64,000 bases of DNA from Clostridiales bacterium UBA7273. GTDB lineage: Bacteria; Bacillota; Clostridia; Oscillospirales; Oscillospiraceae. The notes beneath the pieces are model-generated. The model ran no database searches and was not told the DNA's origin. It saw only the letters and a program-made list of their open reading frames with translations. Shown piece by piece: positions 15,285-24,054 of the stretch. The stretch is from assembly GCA_002472405.1 (NCBI GenBank), contig DKRV01000009.1, positions 112,031-176,030 of the forward strand, in the 5' to 3' direction. The position numbers were made by a program, and so were the translations under genes. Positions within the stretch are counted from its first letter, which is position 1; each line of letters opens with the position of its first letter.

Positions 15285-16568
15285 ATGAAGCTTACACCCG
15301 AACAGCAGGCAATGCTAAACGGTGAAAAGGGGGAGACTATGGCGAAGGTCGTTAAGACCCTTGTCATGTACGGCGACACGTTTGGAGCCGAGCGTATGGT
15401 ACCGATCAGCTCGAAGTACGGCCACACGGTTATCAGCTTCGGCCTGAAGGTCATGAAGCCGGTGTACGATCTGTATCAGGAGATCATCGACGCCGGACTT
15501 GTTTCCGACCAGAAATTCACGGCCGACCCGAAGCCGCTGGATAAGCATGTTCCGAGCAGCCTGATAGAAGACCTTGTGTTCAAAAAATTCATGTACACAT
15601 ATCAGGACAGCTACGAGCAGCAGCTGCGTGAGCTTGGCATAACAAGCGACGATGACTACACCTGCACCTGCTATCTCGACCAGGTCGGCAACAAGCCCGG
15701 CAAGGGCGAGGTGCTCTCGTGGGCGGAGTCGTCGGCCGTCGTGTACGCAAACTCCGTGCTCGGCGCACGCTGCAACCGCAACTCCGGCATGATCGAGCTT
15801 ATGGGCTCGATAGCCGGCTTTGTTCCCGAGTTCGGCCTGCTGCTGGACGAAAACCGCAAGGCGACATGGATAGTTGAGCTAAAGTGCTCGAAAAAGCCGG
15901 ATGCGCAGCTTCTCGGCTCTGCCATCGGCATGAAGGTCATGGAAGAAGTGCCGTATGTCAAGGGACTTGACAAGTGGCTGGGAACGGCACTCGACGAGGA
16001 AGCCTGCACATATCTCAAGGACTTCGGCGCGGCGACCGCGTCAAACGGCGCTGTCGGTCTGTATCACATCGAAAACCTCACACCCGAGGCCGTCGAGCAG
16101 GGCGAGAGCATCATTGCCGAAGGCGCCAAAACCTACGTCATCGACGATGCCGAGCTTGAGCGCGTCAAGGCAAACTACCCGGTGATCTGGAAAAATCCCG
16201 ACGCCGAGCCACAGCTGTGTTTTGTCGGCTGTCCGCACATGACGCTCAGGCAGCTTATCGACTGGACAACGGCCATCGGCACGGAGCTTAACAAAAACGG
16301 CCTTAAAAAGGTCACCGTTCCTACGGTATTTACAGCTTCCACGCCCGTCATCAAGGAATTTGAGAAAACGCCGTACTATAAGCAGCTCAAGCGTCAGGGC
16401 ATTATCCTCAGCTACATTTGTCCGCTTATGTACATGAACAATCCTCTGTGCAAGAAGAAGGCGGTCATCACCTCGTCAAATAAGCTGCGCACCTACACCA
16501 GCGCAAGGTATTACACCGAGGCCGAGATACTGCACACCATCACAACGAAGAGGGAGGGCAAAAAATGA
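15285..16568 (+). CDS. Aconitase X catalytic (large) subunit
   Basis: 427 residues, matching the AcnX large domain (former DUF521). Cys-containing stretches YTCTCY, LGARCNRNSG and CFVGCPHMT are candidate iron-sulfur and active-site positions. Characterised AcnX enzymes dehydrate cis-3-hydroxy-L-proline (bacteria) or phosphomevalonate (archaea). Here the catalytic and swivel domains are separate genes. Neither hydroxyproline nor mevalonate genes are beside it, so the substrate is open. It starts after GGAAGTGATC and overlaps the small subunit by 4 bases (ATGA). Confidence 0.85.
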   Translation: MKLTPEQQAMLNGEKGETMAKVVKTLVMYGDTFGAERMVPISSKYGHTVISFGLKVMKPVYDLYQEIIDAGLVSDQKFTADPKPLDKHVPSSLIEDLVFKKFMYTYQDSYEQQLRELGITSDDDYTCTCYLDQVGNKPGKGEVLSWAESSAVVYANSVLGARCNRNSGMIELMGSIAGFVPEFGLLLDENRKATWIVELKCSKKPDAQLLGSAIGMKVMEEVPYVKGLDKWLGTALDEEACTYLKDFGAATASNGAVGLYHIENLTPEAVEQGESIIAEGAKTYVIDDAELERVKANYPVIWKNPDAEPQLCFVGCPHMTLRQLIDWTTAIGTELNKNGLKKVTVPTVFTASTPVIKEFEKTPYYKQLKRQGIILSYICPLMYMNNPLCKKKAVITSSNKLRTYTSARYYTEAEILHTITTKREGKK

Positions 16569-17005
16569 AGACTTTCAAAGGAAGAGTAGTCGTCCCCGGA
16601 ACATGCACGGCCGAGGCGCTCGTGTCCCACGGCGGCTTCAATACGCTCGCCTCGTATCAGATGGGAATGATGTTCGGCGATAAGCAGATGAAATGCGGCG
16701 ATCAGAACAACGCCGATATATACAAAAAGCCCATGATCGGCAAGGCGCTGTGCCTTCCGATGACCATCGGCTCGACCACGGGCGGCATGGTGCTGTTCAC
16801 GGTCTGCGCCCTCGGCAAGCAGGCGGCCTGCATGCTGTTTTCAAAGCCAATTGATCCGCTCGCGGCCTCCGGCGCCATCCTCGGCGACGTGTGGACGGAT
16901 GCGACAATGCCCGTTGTTGACAGCCTGGGCGACGAGTTCCTTGAATACGTCAAGACCGGTGCGAAAGTGACCGTCAAGCCCGACGGCGTCGTGGAAGTTG
17001 AATAA
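16565..17005 (+). CDS. Aconitase X swivel (small) subunit
   Basis: 146 residues, matching the AcnX small/swivel domain (former DUF126). The family motif GSTTGGMVLF and the pattern around KPIDPLAASGAILGD are visible. Its ATG overlaps the stop of the large subunit, so stoichiometric synthesis is likely; the two should form one dehydratase. Ends just before a hairpin. Confidence 0.87.
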   Translation: MKTFKGRVVVPGTCTAEALVSHGGFNTLASYQMGMMFGDKQMKCGDQNNADIYKKPMIGKALCLPMTIGSTTGGMVLFTVCALGKQAACMLFSKPIDPLAASGAILGDVWTDATMPVVDSLGDEFLEYVKTGAKVTVKPDGVVEVE

Positions 17006-17015
17006 ATTTATAGCA

Positions 17016-17044
17016 AAAGGTCTGCCGCAGTGCGGCAGACCTTT
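17016..17044. terminator. Hairpin between the convergent AcnX and vanX-like genes
   Basis: AAAGGTCTGCCGC / GCGGCAGACCTTT stem with a very small loop. No long T-run on either side, but the position between convergent genes supports a bidirectional terminator. Confidence 0.65.
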
Positions 17045-17062
17045 GCTTGCTATATGGAATTG

Positions 17063-17740
17063 TCATCCGTACACATCATAGCTGACGCTGTCGGAATAGT
17101 GCCACCATTCGCCCGAATAGGGGACAAAGCCGTTTTCGACCATGATGCTTTCAAGGAGACGTGCATTTTCTGCTGCCTCGGCGGAAACGTCGCTGTAATC
17201 GCGGTCGGCAAGCGAGGTGAAATCGTCAAAGCCCGACGGCATGGGGATGCTCTCACCGGCATCGGTAACGAGCGTGATGTCTACGGTGTTCGCGCGGCTG
17301 TGCTTGGAGTAGCCGTTGTTGGGGTCGGAAACGTACACGGGGTTCGGGCATATCTCCCACAATTTGAACTGCGCGCTCACCGGACGGTAAGCGTCCCATA
17401 TCTTCAGGCTAAGCCCCCGACCTGAAAGCTCGTTCTGAGCGGCAAGCAGCTTTTTTACCGTGCCGTAGCGAAGATACGCTTCGTCCGAGTCGTAAATGAC
17501 CTGGCCGGTGAAGTTGTCGGTCGTTGCGTACTTGAGATCTATAAAAATGCCGGGGATATAGTCGCGGACAAGCACAAGCTCGTCATCCGAAGGCTCGGGC
17601 GCAGGCGTCGGCGTCACAATCGGCGTCGGACTCGGCGAAGGCGTTTCGGCAGGCGGCGCGGACACTGCCGGCCGGGAAGATAAAGAGCAGCCGGATAACA
17701 AAAGCGCGGCGGCGATGATCGCGGCCAAGAGCTTTTTCAT
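17063..17740 (-). CDS. D-Ala-D-Ala dipeptidase-like (VanX/M15D) lipoprotein
   Basis: 225 residues. Signal peptide with lipobox LSGC (Cys 18), a Pro/Thr/Ser-rich wall-spanning linker (about 25-50), then an M15D peptidase domain. Zinc ligands are visible in SKHSRANTVDIT (His, Asp) and EWWHY (Glu base, His), with the conserved Arg of DAYRP. The family cleaves D-Ala-D-Ala or related dipeptides. An exported, anchored form suggests peptidoglycan turnover rather than vancomycin resistance; no van genes are near. Its ATG lies 1 base after the tdk stop. Confidence 0.85.
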   Translation of the reverse strand: MKKLLAAIIAAALLLSGCSLSSRPAVSAPPAETPSPSPTPIVTPTPAPEPSDDELVLVRDYIPGIFIDLKYATTDNFTGQVIYDSDEAYLRYGTVKKLLAAQNELSGRGLSLKIWDAYRPVSAQFKLWEICPNPVYVSDPNNGYSKHSRANTVDITLVTDAGESIPMPSGFDDFTSLADRDYSDVSAEAAENARLLESIMVENGFVPYSGEWWHYSDSVSYDVYG

Positions 17741-17741
17741 G

Positions 17742-18341
17742 TCAATTCTCCGTAGTCGCCGAGCGGCGCTCCTGAGCCTTTATCTTGCTCACCCAGCACT
17801 TGTGGCACATGGCAACGTAGCTGTCGTTTCCGCCGAGGAAAACCTGATCGCCGTGGGTGATGATGTGTCCGGTCGCGTCGATGCGCGCATTGACGGTCGC
17901 CTTGCGGCCGCATGCGCAGACGGTTTTTATCTCGGTTATGGAGTCGGCAAGCTCCATGAGCCTGCGCGCACCGGGGAAGAAGTGCGTCAGAAAATCGGTG
18001 CGCAGCCCGAAGCAGAGCACAGGCAGATCCTCGTCGTCAACGAGCTGCCGCAGCTGGTCGATCTGCTCGGGCGTGAAAAACTGCGCCTCGTCGGCGATTA
18101 TAACATCGTGCCGCCCGGCCTTGGCGTAGGCCTCGATGATGTTCTGCTCGGGGGTTATGACCTCTGCCGAGCGCTTTAGACCTATGCGGCTCTGCACGAT
18201 GTCCGCGCCGTCGCGCGTGTCGATGCTCGGCTTTATCAGCCAAACGCTCATGCCCAGCTCCTCGTAGTTAAACTGCGTTATCAGAGCCTGAGCCGATTTG
18301 GATGAGCCCATCGCACCGTATTTAAAATAAAGCTTTGCCAT
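17742..18341 (-). CDS. tdk: Thymidine kinase
   Basis: 199 residues, usual length. P-loop GAMGSSKSA (about 9-17), DEAQFF (Walker B, about 85-90), and the zinc-binding lasso with CACG and CHKC. Phosphorylates thymidine for salvage. The start at 18341 puts the P-loop at the normal distance from the N-terminus; an upstream in-frame ATG at 18386 overlaps the udk end. Middle gene of a udk-tdk-vanX-like operon. Confidence 0.93.
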   Translation of the reverse strand: MAKLYFKYGAMGSSKSAQALITQFNYEELGMSVWLIKPSIDTRDGADIVQSRIGLKRSAEVITPEQNIIEAYAKAGRHDVIIADEAQFFTPEQIDQLRQLVDDEDLPVLCFGLRTDFLTHFFPGARRLMELADSITEIKTVCACGRKATVNARIDATGHIITHGDQVFLGGNDSYVAMCHKCWVSKIKAQERRSATTEN

Positions 18342-18351
18342 TTTTTCGACC

Positions 18352-18978
18352 TCAATTCTTTGCAAGATGCGCGCGCACGCGCTCAAGCACCATATCCATC
18401 GCGACCTGATTGTGTCCGCCCTCTGGGATGATTATATCTGCCTTGCGCTTGCTTGGCTCGACAAACTGCTCGTGCATGGGCTTAACTGTTGTGAGGTACT
18501 GGTTGACGACGCTCTCGAGGCTCCTGCCGCGGTCACGCACGTCGCGCACGATGCGGCGCAGAATACGAACGTCCGCGTCTGTGTCGACGTAGATCTTGAT
18601 ATCCATAAGGTCGCACAGCTCCCGGCTCTGGAATATCAGAATCCCTTCGACGATTATGACACGCGCGGGCCTCACTGTCACGGTCTTTTCCGCGCGGTCG
18701 TGGATGGTGTAGTCATAGGTCGGGCAATGTACAGTCTCGCCGCGGCGCAGCCTCTTGATATCCTCGATGAGAAGGTCGGTGTCGAATGCGTCGGGATGGT
18801 CGTAGTTGAGCTTTGCTCGCTCCTCGTAGCTCATGCCGTGGTGCGCCTTATAGTAGTTGTCGTGATATATAACGCTGACATTTCCGCCGAAATGCTGCAT
18901 GATCTTGCGCGTTATGGTGGTTTTGCCGCTGCCGGTGCCGCCGGCAATGCCGATCACCATTATGCTGCCGTCTTTCAT
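18352..18978 (-). CDS. udk: Uridine/cytidine kinase
   Basis: 208 residues. Walker A GIAGGTGSGKTT (about 10-21), the uridine-kinase motif VIYHDNYYK, and the R-rich lid RRIVRDVRDRGRS. Phosphorylates uridine and cytidine with ATP or GTP in pyrimidine salvage. First gene of the minus-strand operon, 10 bases before tdk, with a good promoter upstream and divergent from deoD. Confidence 0.94.
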   Translation of the reverse strand: MKDGSIMVIGIAGGTGSGKTTITRKIMQHFGGNVSVIYHDNYYKAHHGMSYEERAKLNYDHPDAFDTDLLIEDIKRLRRGETVHCPTYDYTIHDRAEKTVTVRPARVIIVEGILIFQSRELCDLMDIKIYVDTDADVRILRRIVRDVRDRGRSLESVVNQYLTTVKPMHEQFVEPSKRKADIIIPEGGHNQVAMDMVLERVRAHLAKN

Positions 18979-19009
18979 ACCCGTTCTCCCAAAATCCGTT
19001 TTTTATTTT

Positions 19010-19038
19010 AATATACCACATCGGCGCAGGCGGCGCAA
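19010..19038 (-). promoter_or_regulatory. Promoter of udk-tdk-vanX-like operon
   Basis: Minus strand TTGCGC (19038-19033), 17 bases, TATATT (19015-19010). Confidence 0.55.
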
Positions 19039-19104
19039 CGAATTAATTAAGCCGACGAGGGCCTAAAGCGATAGGGGTTCTTTATCGCCGCGCGGCTGCA
19101 AAAC

Positions 19105-19133
19105 TTGACTAAGCCGCGCATAACCGATATAAT
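19105..19133 (+). promoter_or_regulatory. Sigma-A promoter of deoD
   Basis: TTGACT (19105-19110), 17 bases, TATAAT (19128-19133). Confidence 0.8.
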
Positions 19134-19172
19134 CTGAACAAAGCCAAATTTATTATTTGAGGAGGAAACAAA

Positions 19173-19901
19173 ATGCCTATTCCCACTCCGCACATATCGG
19201 CAAAAAAAGAGGATATCGCAAAAACGGTGCTCATGCCCGGCGATCCGCTCAGAGCCAAATTCATAGCAGAAACCTTCCTTGAGAATCCCGTACTCGTCAA
19301 CAACGTCCGCGGCGTTCAGGGTCACACCGGCACATGGAAGGGCGTTCCCGTGACCGTTATGGCAAGCGGCATGGGCATTCCGGCCATCGGTATCTACAGC
19401 TGGGAGCTGTACAATTTCTATGATGTTGATAATATCATCCGCATAGGCTCGGCCGGTGCGCTGCGCGACGATCTTAAGCTTATGGATATCGTCGCCGGTC
19501 AGGGCGCATGTACCGACTCCAATTTCGTGCATCAGTTTGAGCTTAACGGCACCTTCGCACCAATCGCCGACTACACGCTTCTGAGCACCGCCGTAGAAAC
19601 GGCAAAGGAGCACGGCGTTGACATGAAGGTCGGCAACATCCTCTCGGGCGATAACTTCTATTCTCCTGCCGGCTGCGACAGTAATGATAAGTGGCGCGAT
19701 ATGGGTGTTATGGCGGTTGAAATGGAGGCTGCAGGCCTTTACATGAATGCTGCCAGGGCAGGAAAGCGAGCGCTGTGCATCTGCACGATCTCCGATCATA
19801 TTTACCGCGATGAGGCACTGTCCTCTGAGGAAAGACAGTTGTCGTTCACTCAGATGATGGAAATAGCACTGGATACGGCAGTAAAGATGAATAACCTATA
19901 A
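19173..19901 (+). CDS. deoD: Purine nucleoside phosphorylase, hexameric DeoD type
   Basis: 242 residues. Phosphate-binding MPGDPLRAKFIAE (about 21-33), the family signature GMGIPAIGIYSWEL, and the nucleoside-binding VMAVEMEAAGLY with the catalytic Asp in ISDHI. Splits purine (deoxy)nucleosides with phosphate. It sits directly upstream of the nucleoside transporter genes and divergent from udk-tdk. SD GAGGAGG. A perfect palindrome ACCTATAAATTATAGGT overlaps its stop codon. Confidence 0.95.
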   Translation: MPIPTPHISAKKEDIAKTVLMPGDPLRAKFIAETFLENPVLVNNVRGVQGHTGTWKGVPVTVMASGMGIPAIGIYSWELYNFYDVDNIIRIGSAGALRDDLKLMDIVAGQGACTDSNFVHQFELNGTFAPIADYTLLSTAVETAKEHGVDMKVGNILSGDNFYSPAGCDSNDKWRDMGVMAVEMEAAGLYMNAARAGKRALCICTISDHIYRDEALSSEERQLSFTQMMEIALDTAVKMNNL

Positions 19902-19948
19902 ATTATAGGTAAAAACCTGTCGCTTTTGGACAAATTGCTAAATTATAC

Positions 19949-19978
19949 TTGCCTTTGATATCCACGCAGTGGTATACT
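19949..19978 (+). promoter_or_regulatory. Promoter of the BMP lipoprotein gene
   Basis: TTGCCT (19949-19954), 18 bases, TATACT (19973-19978). Confidence 0.55.
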
Positions 19979-20050
19979 GTGTATAGTACACGGCAAGTGT
20001 ACAAAATCAATTTCGTTGGCAAAAAACAAATTTTATACGGAGGAAAAAAC

Positions 20051-21211
20051 ATGAAAAGAATTCTCGCACTGGTTCTTGCTCTGTGCATGGTCTTTGCTCT
20101 TTGCGCCTGCGGCGACGGCGACAAGGATCCCAAAACCACCGACAACGGCAACGAAACCGCAATGAAGGTCGCAATGATCACCGACTACGGCGATATCACC
20201 GACCAGTCCTTCAACCAGACCACCTATGAAGCATGCAAGGCATACTGCTCCGAAAAAAGCATCGACTTCAACTACTTCAAGCCCGCTTCCAACTCCGACG
20301 CTGACCGCGTTGCAATGATCGAGAAGGCAGTTGCCGACGGCTACAATGTCATCGTAATGCCCGGCTACGCTTTCGCAAATGCAATCAAGCAGACAGTTAA
20401 CACCTACACCGATGTTAAGTTCGTCGCACTGGACGTCGGCGCAGGCGACCTGAACACCTTTAACGATGACGGTTCCATCAAGGAAGAGTTCAAGGTTCCC
20501 TCCAACCTCTACTGCGCAGTTTACCAGGAAGAGCTGTGCGGCTACATGGCCGGTTACGCAGCAGTTAAGCTCGGCTACAAGCAGCTCGGCTTCCTCGGCG
20601 GCATGGCAGTTCCCGCAGTTGTTCGTTACGGCTATGGCTTCGTTCAGGGCGTTAACGCAGCAGCTACCGAGCTGAACATCGCTGATCAGGTCTCCGTTAA
20701 GTACGTTTACGGCAACAAGTTTGGTCCCGCACCCGAAATCACTGCTGTTATGGATACATGGTACAAGGGCGGCACCGAGGTTGTCTTTGCCTGCGGCGGC
20801 GGTATCTATGCATCCGCAGCTGAAGCAGCAGCAAAGGTCGAAGGCGCAAAGGTCATCGGCGTTGACGTTGACCAGGCCGCTATCATCGACGGCGCATACG
20901 GCGACGGCATGACCGTTACTTCCGCAATGAAGGGCCTTGCTCCCACCGTTAAGACCGTTCTGGCTGCAATCTCTGCCGACAAGTGGGCAGACTTCGGCGG
21001 CAAGATCGAGACTCTGGGCCTCGTTTCCGAGAACCCGGATGACAACTACGTACAGCTTGCCGGCTCCACTCAGTTCGCCGACGGCTTCACTCAGGACGAC
21101 TACAAGGATCTCGTTGCTTCCATGTTCAAGGGCGATATCAAAGTTGATAACTCCACCGAGAAGCTGCCTGAGGTTTCTGTCAAGGTCGAGATGTTCGACA
21201 ACATCCTGTAA
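20051..21211 (+). CDS. BMP family nucleoside-binding lipoprotein
   Basis: 386 residues. Lipobox LCAC (Cys 20), then the basic membrane protein (BMP/PnrA) fold: VAMITDYGDITDQSFNQ near the mature N-terminus, VIVMPGYAFANAI, and GVDVDQAAI. Related PnrA and NupN proteins bind purine or pyrimidine nucleosides. Start chosen after GGAGGAAAAAAC. It has its own promoter, and a terminator separates it from the ATPase gene, so it is probably made in excess over the membrane parts. Confidence 0.92.
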   Translation: MKRILALVLALCMVFALCACGDGDKDPKTTDNGNETAMKVAMITDYGDITDQSFNQTTYEACKAYCSEKSIDFNYFKPASNSDADRVAMIEKAVADGYNVIVMPGYAFANAIKQTVNTYTDVKFVALDVGAGDLNTFNDDGSIKEEFKVPSNLYCAVYQEELCGYMAGYAAVKLGYKQLGFLGGMAVPAVVRYGYGFVQGVNAAATELNIADQVSVKYVYGNKFGPAPEITAVMDTWYKGGTEVVFACGGGIYASAAEAAAKVEGAKVIGVDVDQAAIIDGAYGDGMTVTSAMKGLAPTVKTVLAAISADKWADFGGKIETLGLVSENPDDNYVQLAGSTQFADGFTQDDYKDLVASMFKGDIKVDNSTEKLPEVSVKVEMFDNIL

Positions 21212-21229
21212 TTTAAGCAGCAAAAGTTC

Positions 21230-21267
21230 AAGGACAGACGGAATTTTCCGTCTGTCCTTATTTTATT
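21230..21267 (+). terminator. Terminator after the BMP lipoprotein
   Basis: AAGGACAGACGG / CCGTCTGTCCTT stem, loop AATTTT, then ATTTTATTT. Read-through is likely partial, which would set binding protein above transporter. Confidence 0.85.
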
Positions 21268-21287
21268 TATATTTCCGACATTTTTAT

Positions 21288-21316
21288 TTGCAATGCCACA
21301 CTTACTATTGTATAAT
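21288..21316 (+). promoter_or_regulatory. Promoter of the nucleoside ABC transporter
   Basis: TTGCAA (21288-21293), 17 bases, TATAAT (21311-21316). Confidence 0.7.
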
Positions 21317-21374
21317 TAATTATTAATAGTTTCAGATATAAAGATCTTTATAAACGAAAGGGGAGATTTGGGTT

Positions 21375-22919
21375 TTGGAACAGGCATATGCGATAGAAAT
21401 GCTGCATATAACAAAGCGCTTTCCGGGCATAGTCGCCAATGATGATATTACCCTTCAGCTCAAAAAGGGCGAGATACACGCCCTGCTCGGTGAAAACGGA
21501 GCAGGCAAGAGCACCCTGATGAGCGTTTTGTTCGGCCTTTATCAGGCGGAAGAGGGCGTTATCAAAAAAGACGGCAAAGAGGTCAACATCAAAGACCCCA
21601 ACGATGCAAACCGCCTCGGCATAGGCATGGTGCACCAGCACTTTAAGCTCGTTGAGTGCTTCTCGGTCCTCGATAACATCATCCTCGGCGACGAGCCGAC
21701 GGATAAGGCAGGCTTCCTTAAAAAGGACGAGGCTCGCAAAAAGATCATTGAGCTGAGCGATAAGTACGGCCTGAGCGTCGATCCCGATGCGATCATCGAG
21801 GATATAACCGTCGGCATGCAGCAGCGCACCGAAATACTCAAAATGCTCTACCGCGAAAACGAGATACTCATTTTCGACGAGCCGACCGCGGTGCTCACTC
21901 CGCAGGAGATCGAAGAGCTTATACAGATCATGAAAAACCTCGCAAAAGAGGGCAAGAGCATCCTGTTTATCTCGCATAAGCTCAACGAGATCATGGAAGC
22001 TGCCGACCGCTGCACGGTCCTGCGCAAGGGCAAGTATATCGGCACGGTCAATATTAAAGACACCAATAAGGAAGAGCTTTCGCGCATGATGGTCGGCCGC
22101 GACGTTGACTTCGTCGTTCATAAGGAAGAGGCAAAGCCCGGCGACGTTATCCTCAATGTCGAGGGCATGACCGTTGCGTCGAAGGTGCATCATAACAACG
22201 CCGTCAAGAACGTGTCCTTCAAGGTGCACGCAGGCGAGATCGTCTGCATTGCCGGCATCGACGGCAACGGCCAGACGGAGCTTGTCTACGGTATCACCGG
22301 CCTTGAGCCGCTCAAGGAGGGCAAAATAACCCTCGGCGGCAGAGATATTACCCACGCCTCGATCCGCGACCGCAATACCCACGGCATGAGCCATATCCCC
22401 GAGGACAGACACAAGCACGGCCTTGTGCTCGATTACTCGCTTGAGTATAACATGATCCTCCAGCGTTATTTCGAGCCGCAGTTTGTCTCCGGCGCAGGAT
22501 TTTTGAAGCGCAAAAACATACGCGAGTATTCCGATAAGCTCATCGAGCAGTACGACGTCCGCTCCGGCCAAGGCTCGATCACAACGGCGCGCAGCATGTC
22601 CGGCGGCAACCAGCAGAAGGCCATCGTCGCTCGCGAGATCGACAAGGATCCCGAGCTGCTCGTCGCGGTTCAGCCGACGCGCGGCCTTGACGTCGGCGCC
22701 ATCGAGTATATCCACAAGCAGCTTGTTGCCGTGCGTGACGCAGGCCATGCGGTGCTTCTGGTGTCGCTCGAGCTTGACGAGGTCATGAGCGTTTCCGACC
22801 GCATCCTTGTTATGTACGAGGGCGAGATAGTCGGCGAGCTCGACCCGAAGAAAACCACCGTTGAAGAGCTTGGCCTTTACATGGCCGGCGCAAAGAAAGG
22901 AGCAGGCGGCAATGAATAA
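21375..22919 (+). CDS. Nucleoside ABC transporter ATP-binding protein (NupA/NupO type)
   Basis: 514 residues with two fused ABC domains. Domain 1 (about 1-245) has Walker A GENGAGKST and Walker B ILIFDEPTAVLTP. Domain 2 (about 260-505) has a degenerate Walker A (GIDGNGQTE) and signature MSGGNQQK. This layout is typical of sugar and nucleoside importers of the BMP system. The start codon is TTG at 21375, 8-9 bases after GGGGAGA; the next ATG would clip the first beta strand. It overlaps the first permease by 8 bases. Confidence 0.9.
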   Translation: MEQAYAIEMLHITKRFPGIVANDDITLQLKKGEIHALLGENGAGKSTLMSVLFGLYQAEEGVIKKDGKEVNIKDPNDANRLGIGMVHQHFKLVECFSVLDNIILGDEPTDKAGFLKKDEARKKIIELSDKYGLSVDPDAIIEDITVGMQQRTEILKMLYRENEILIFDEPTAVLTPQEIEELIQIMKNLAKEGKSILFISHKLNEIMEAADRCTVLRKGKYIGTVNIKDTNKEELSRMMVGRDVDFVVHKEEAKPGDVILNVEGMTVASKVHHNNAVKNVSFKVHAGEIVCIAGIDGNGQTELVYGITGLEPLKEGKITLGGRDITHASIRDRNTHGMSHIPEDRHKHGLVLDYSLEYNMILQRYFEPQFVSGAGFLKRKNIREYSDKLIEQYDVRSGQGSITTARSMSGGNQQKAIVAREIDKDPELLVAVQPTRGLDVGAIEYIHKQLVAVRDAGHAVLLVSLELDEVMSVSDRILVMYEGEIVGELDPKKTTVEELGLYMAGAKKGAGGNE

Positions 22920-24054
22920 GGAAAAGCGCTCGCTTCTGAAAAACGACGGAGTGCAGTCGTTTATAGCATCAATAATCTGCATCCTGCTCGGCCTGCTTCT
23001 GGGCTATGTGGTTCTGCTGTTTATAAACCCGGCAGGCGCAGGCGAAGCAATAACGAGCCTTGTAAAGAACTTTTTCAACTACCCGAACACGACGATAGCA
23101 CTCAAATATTTCGGCAGCACGCTTGTAAAAACCGCGCCGCTGCTGATGTGCTCGCTGTCGATCCTGTTTGCGTATAAGGTCGGCCTGTTCAATATAGGCG
23201 CTGCCGGCCAGTACGCATTCGGCGCAGGCATTGCGATCTACGCGGCGCTTGCGTGGCAGCTGCCCTGGTGGGTGTGCCTGCTTCTGGCCATGGCGGCCGG
23301 CGCAGTCCTCGGCACGATAAGCGGTATCCTCAAAAGCTACTGCAACGTAAACGAGGTCATCTCCGGCATCATGCTCAACTGGATAACCCTTTACGCGATG
23401 AACGATCTGCTGACAAACGTGAAGGAATCGGCCAGCCCCTATACGATGCATATCGAAAGCGTAAGTCCGCAGTCGATCATGCCGACCCTCGGACTCGACA
23501 CGCTGTTTTCAAACAACCAGTATGTCACGATATCCATACCCATCTCGATCATAATCGCGATAATAGTTTACATCGTGATGGAAAAGACCAAATTCGGCTA
23601 TGAGCTTAAGGCGACCGGCTTTAACAAAAACGCCGCGAAATACTGCGGCATGGCCGAAAAGCGCAACACCATCCTGACGCTGCTCATCGGCGGCGGTCTT
23701 GCCGGCCTCGGCGCAGGACTTTTCTACCTGACGGGCTTCGAGCAGTGGTCATGCGGCCAGTCTGCCGTTCCGGCGATGGGCTTTAACGGCATCGCGGCGG
23801 CGTTCCTCGGCGGCCTGAACCCGATCGGCTCGATATTCTCGTCTTACTTTATCCAGCACATAACCGTCGGCGGTGCATATCTGGACAAGAGCATGTACTG
23901 CACGCAGATATCCGATCTTATCTCCTCAATAATCATATATCTGTGCGGCTTTGTTCTGTTCATGAAGTTCGTTATGAACAACATCGCCGCAAAGCGTGAG
24001 GAGAAGGCAAAGGCGGCGGCCAAGGCTGCCGAACAGGAAGGAGGCAACGAATAA
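22912..24054 (+). CDS. Nucleoside ABC transporter permease 1 (NupB/NupP type)
   Basis: 380 residues, about nine or ten membrane segments, BPD_transp_2 family. The Gly/Ala-rich stretch FNIGAAGQYAFGAGIA and the coupling region FNKNAAKYCGMAEKR are typical. The C-terminus is Lys/Ala/Glu-rich and cytoplasmic. The start at 22912 follows AAAGGAG; an earlier ATG at 22861 lies inside the ATPase gene. Pairs with the next permease, which starts on the last base of this gene's stop. Confidence 0.9.
   Translation: MNKEKRSLLKNDGVQSFIASIICILLGLLLGYVVLLFINPAGAGEAITSLVKNFFNYPNTTIALKYFGSTLVKTAPLLMCSLSILFAYKVGLFNIGAAGQYAFGAGIAIYAALAWQLPWWVCLLLAMAAGAVLGTISGILKSYCNVNEVISGIMLNWITLYAMNDLLTNVKESASPYTMHIESVSPQSIMPTLGLDTLFSNNQYVTISIPISIIIAIIVYIVMEKTKFGYELKATGFNKNAAKYCGMAEKRNTILTLLIGGGLAGLGAGLFYLTGFEQWSCGQSAVPAMGFNGIAAAFLGGLNPIGSIFSSYFIQHITVGGAYLDKSMYCTQISDLISSIIIYLCGFVLFMKFVMNNIAAKREEKAKAAAKAAEQEGGNE

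Noticed and set aside
17063..17740. Vancomycin resistance determinant
   Set aside because: The protein has the VanX fold but is a secreted lipoprotein without vanH, vanA or regulatory genes, so a cell-wall recycling role is more likely.
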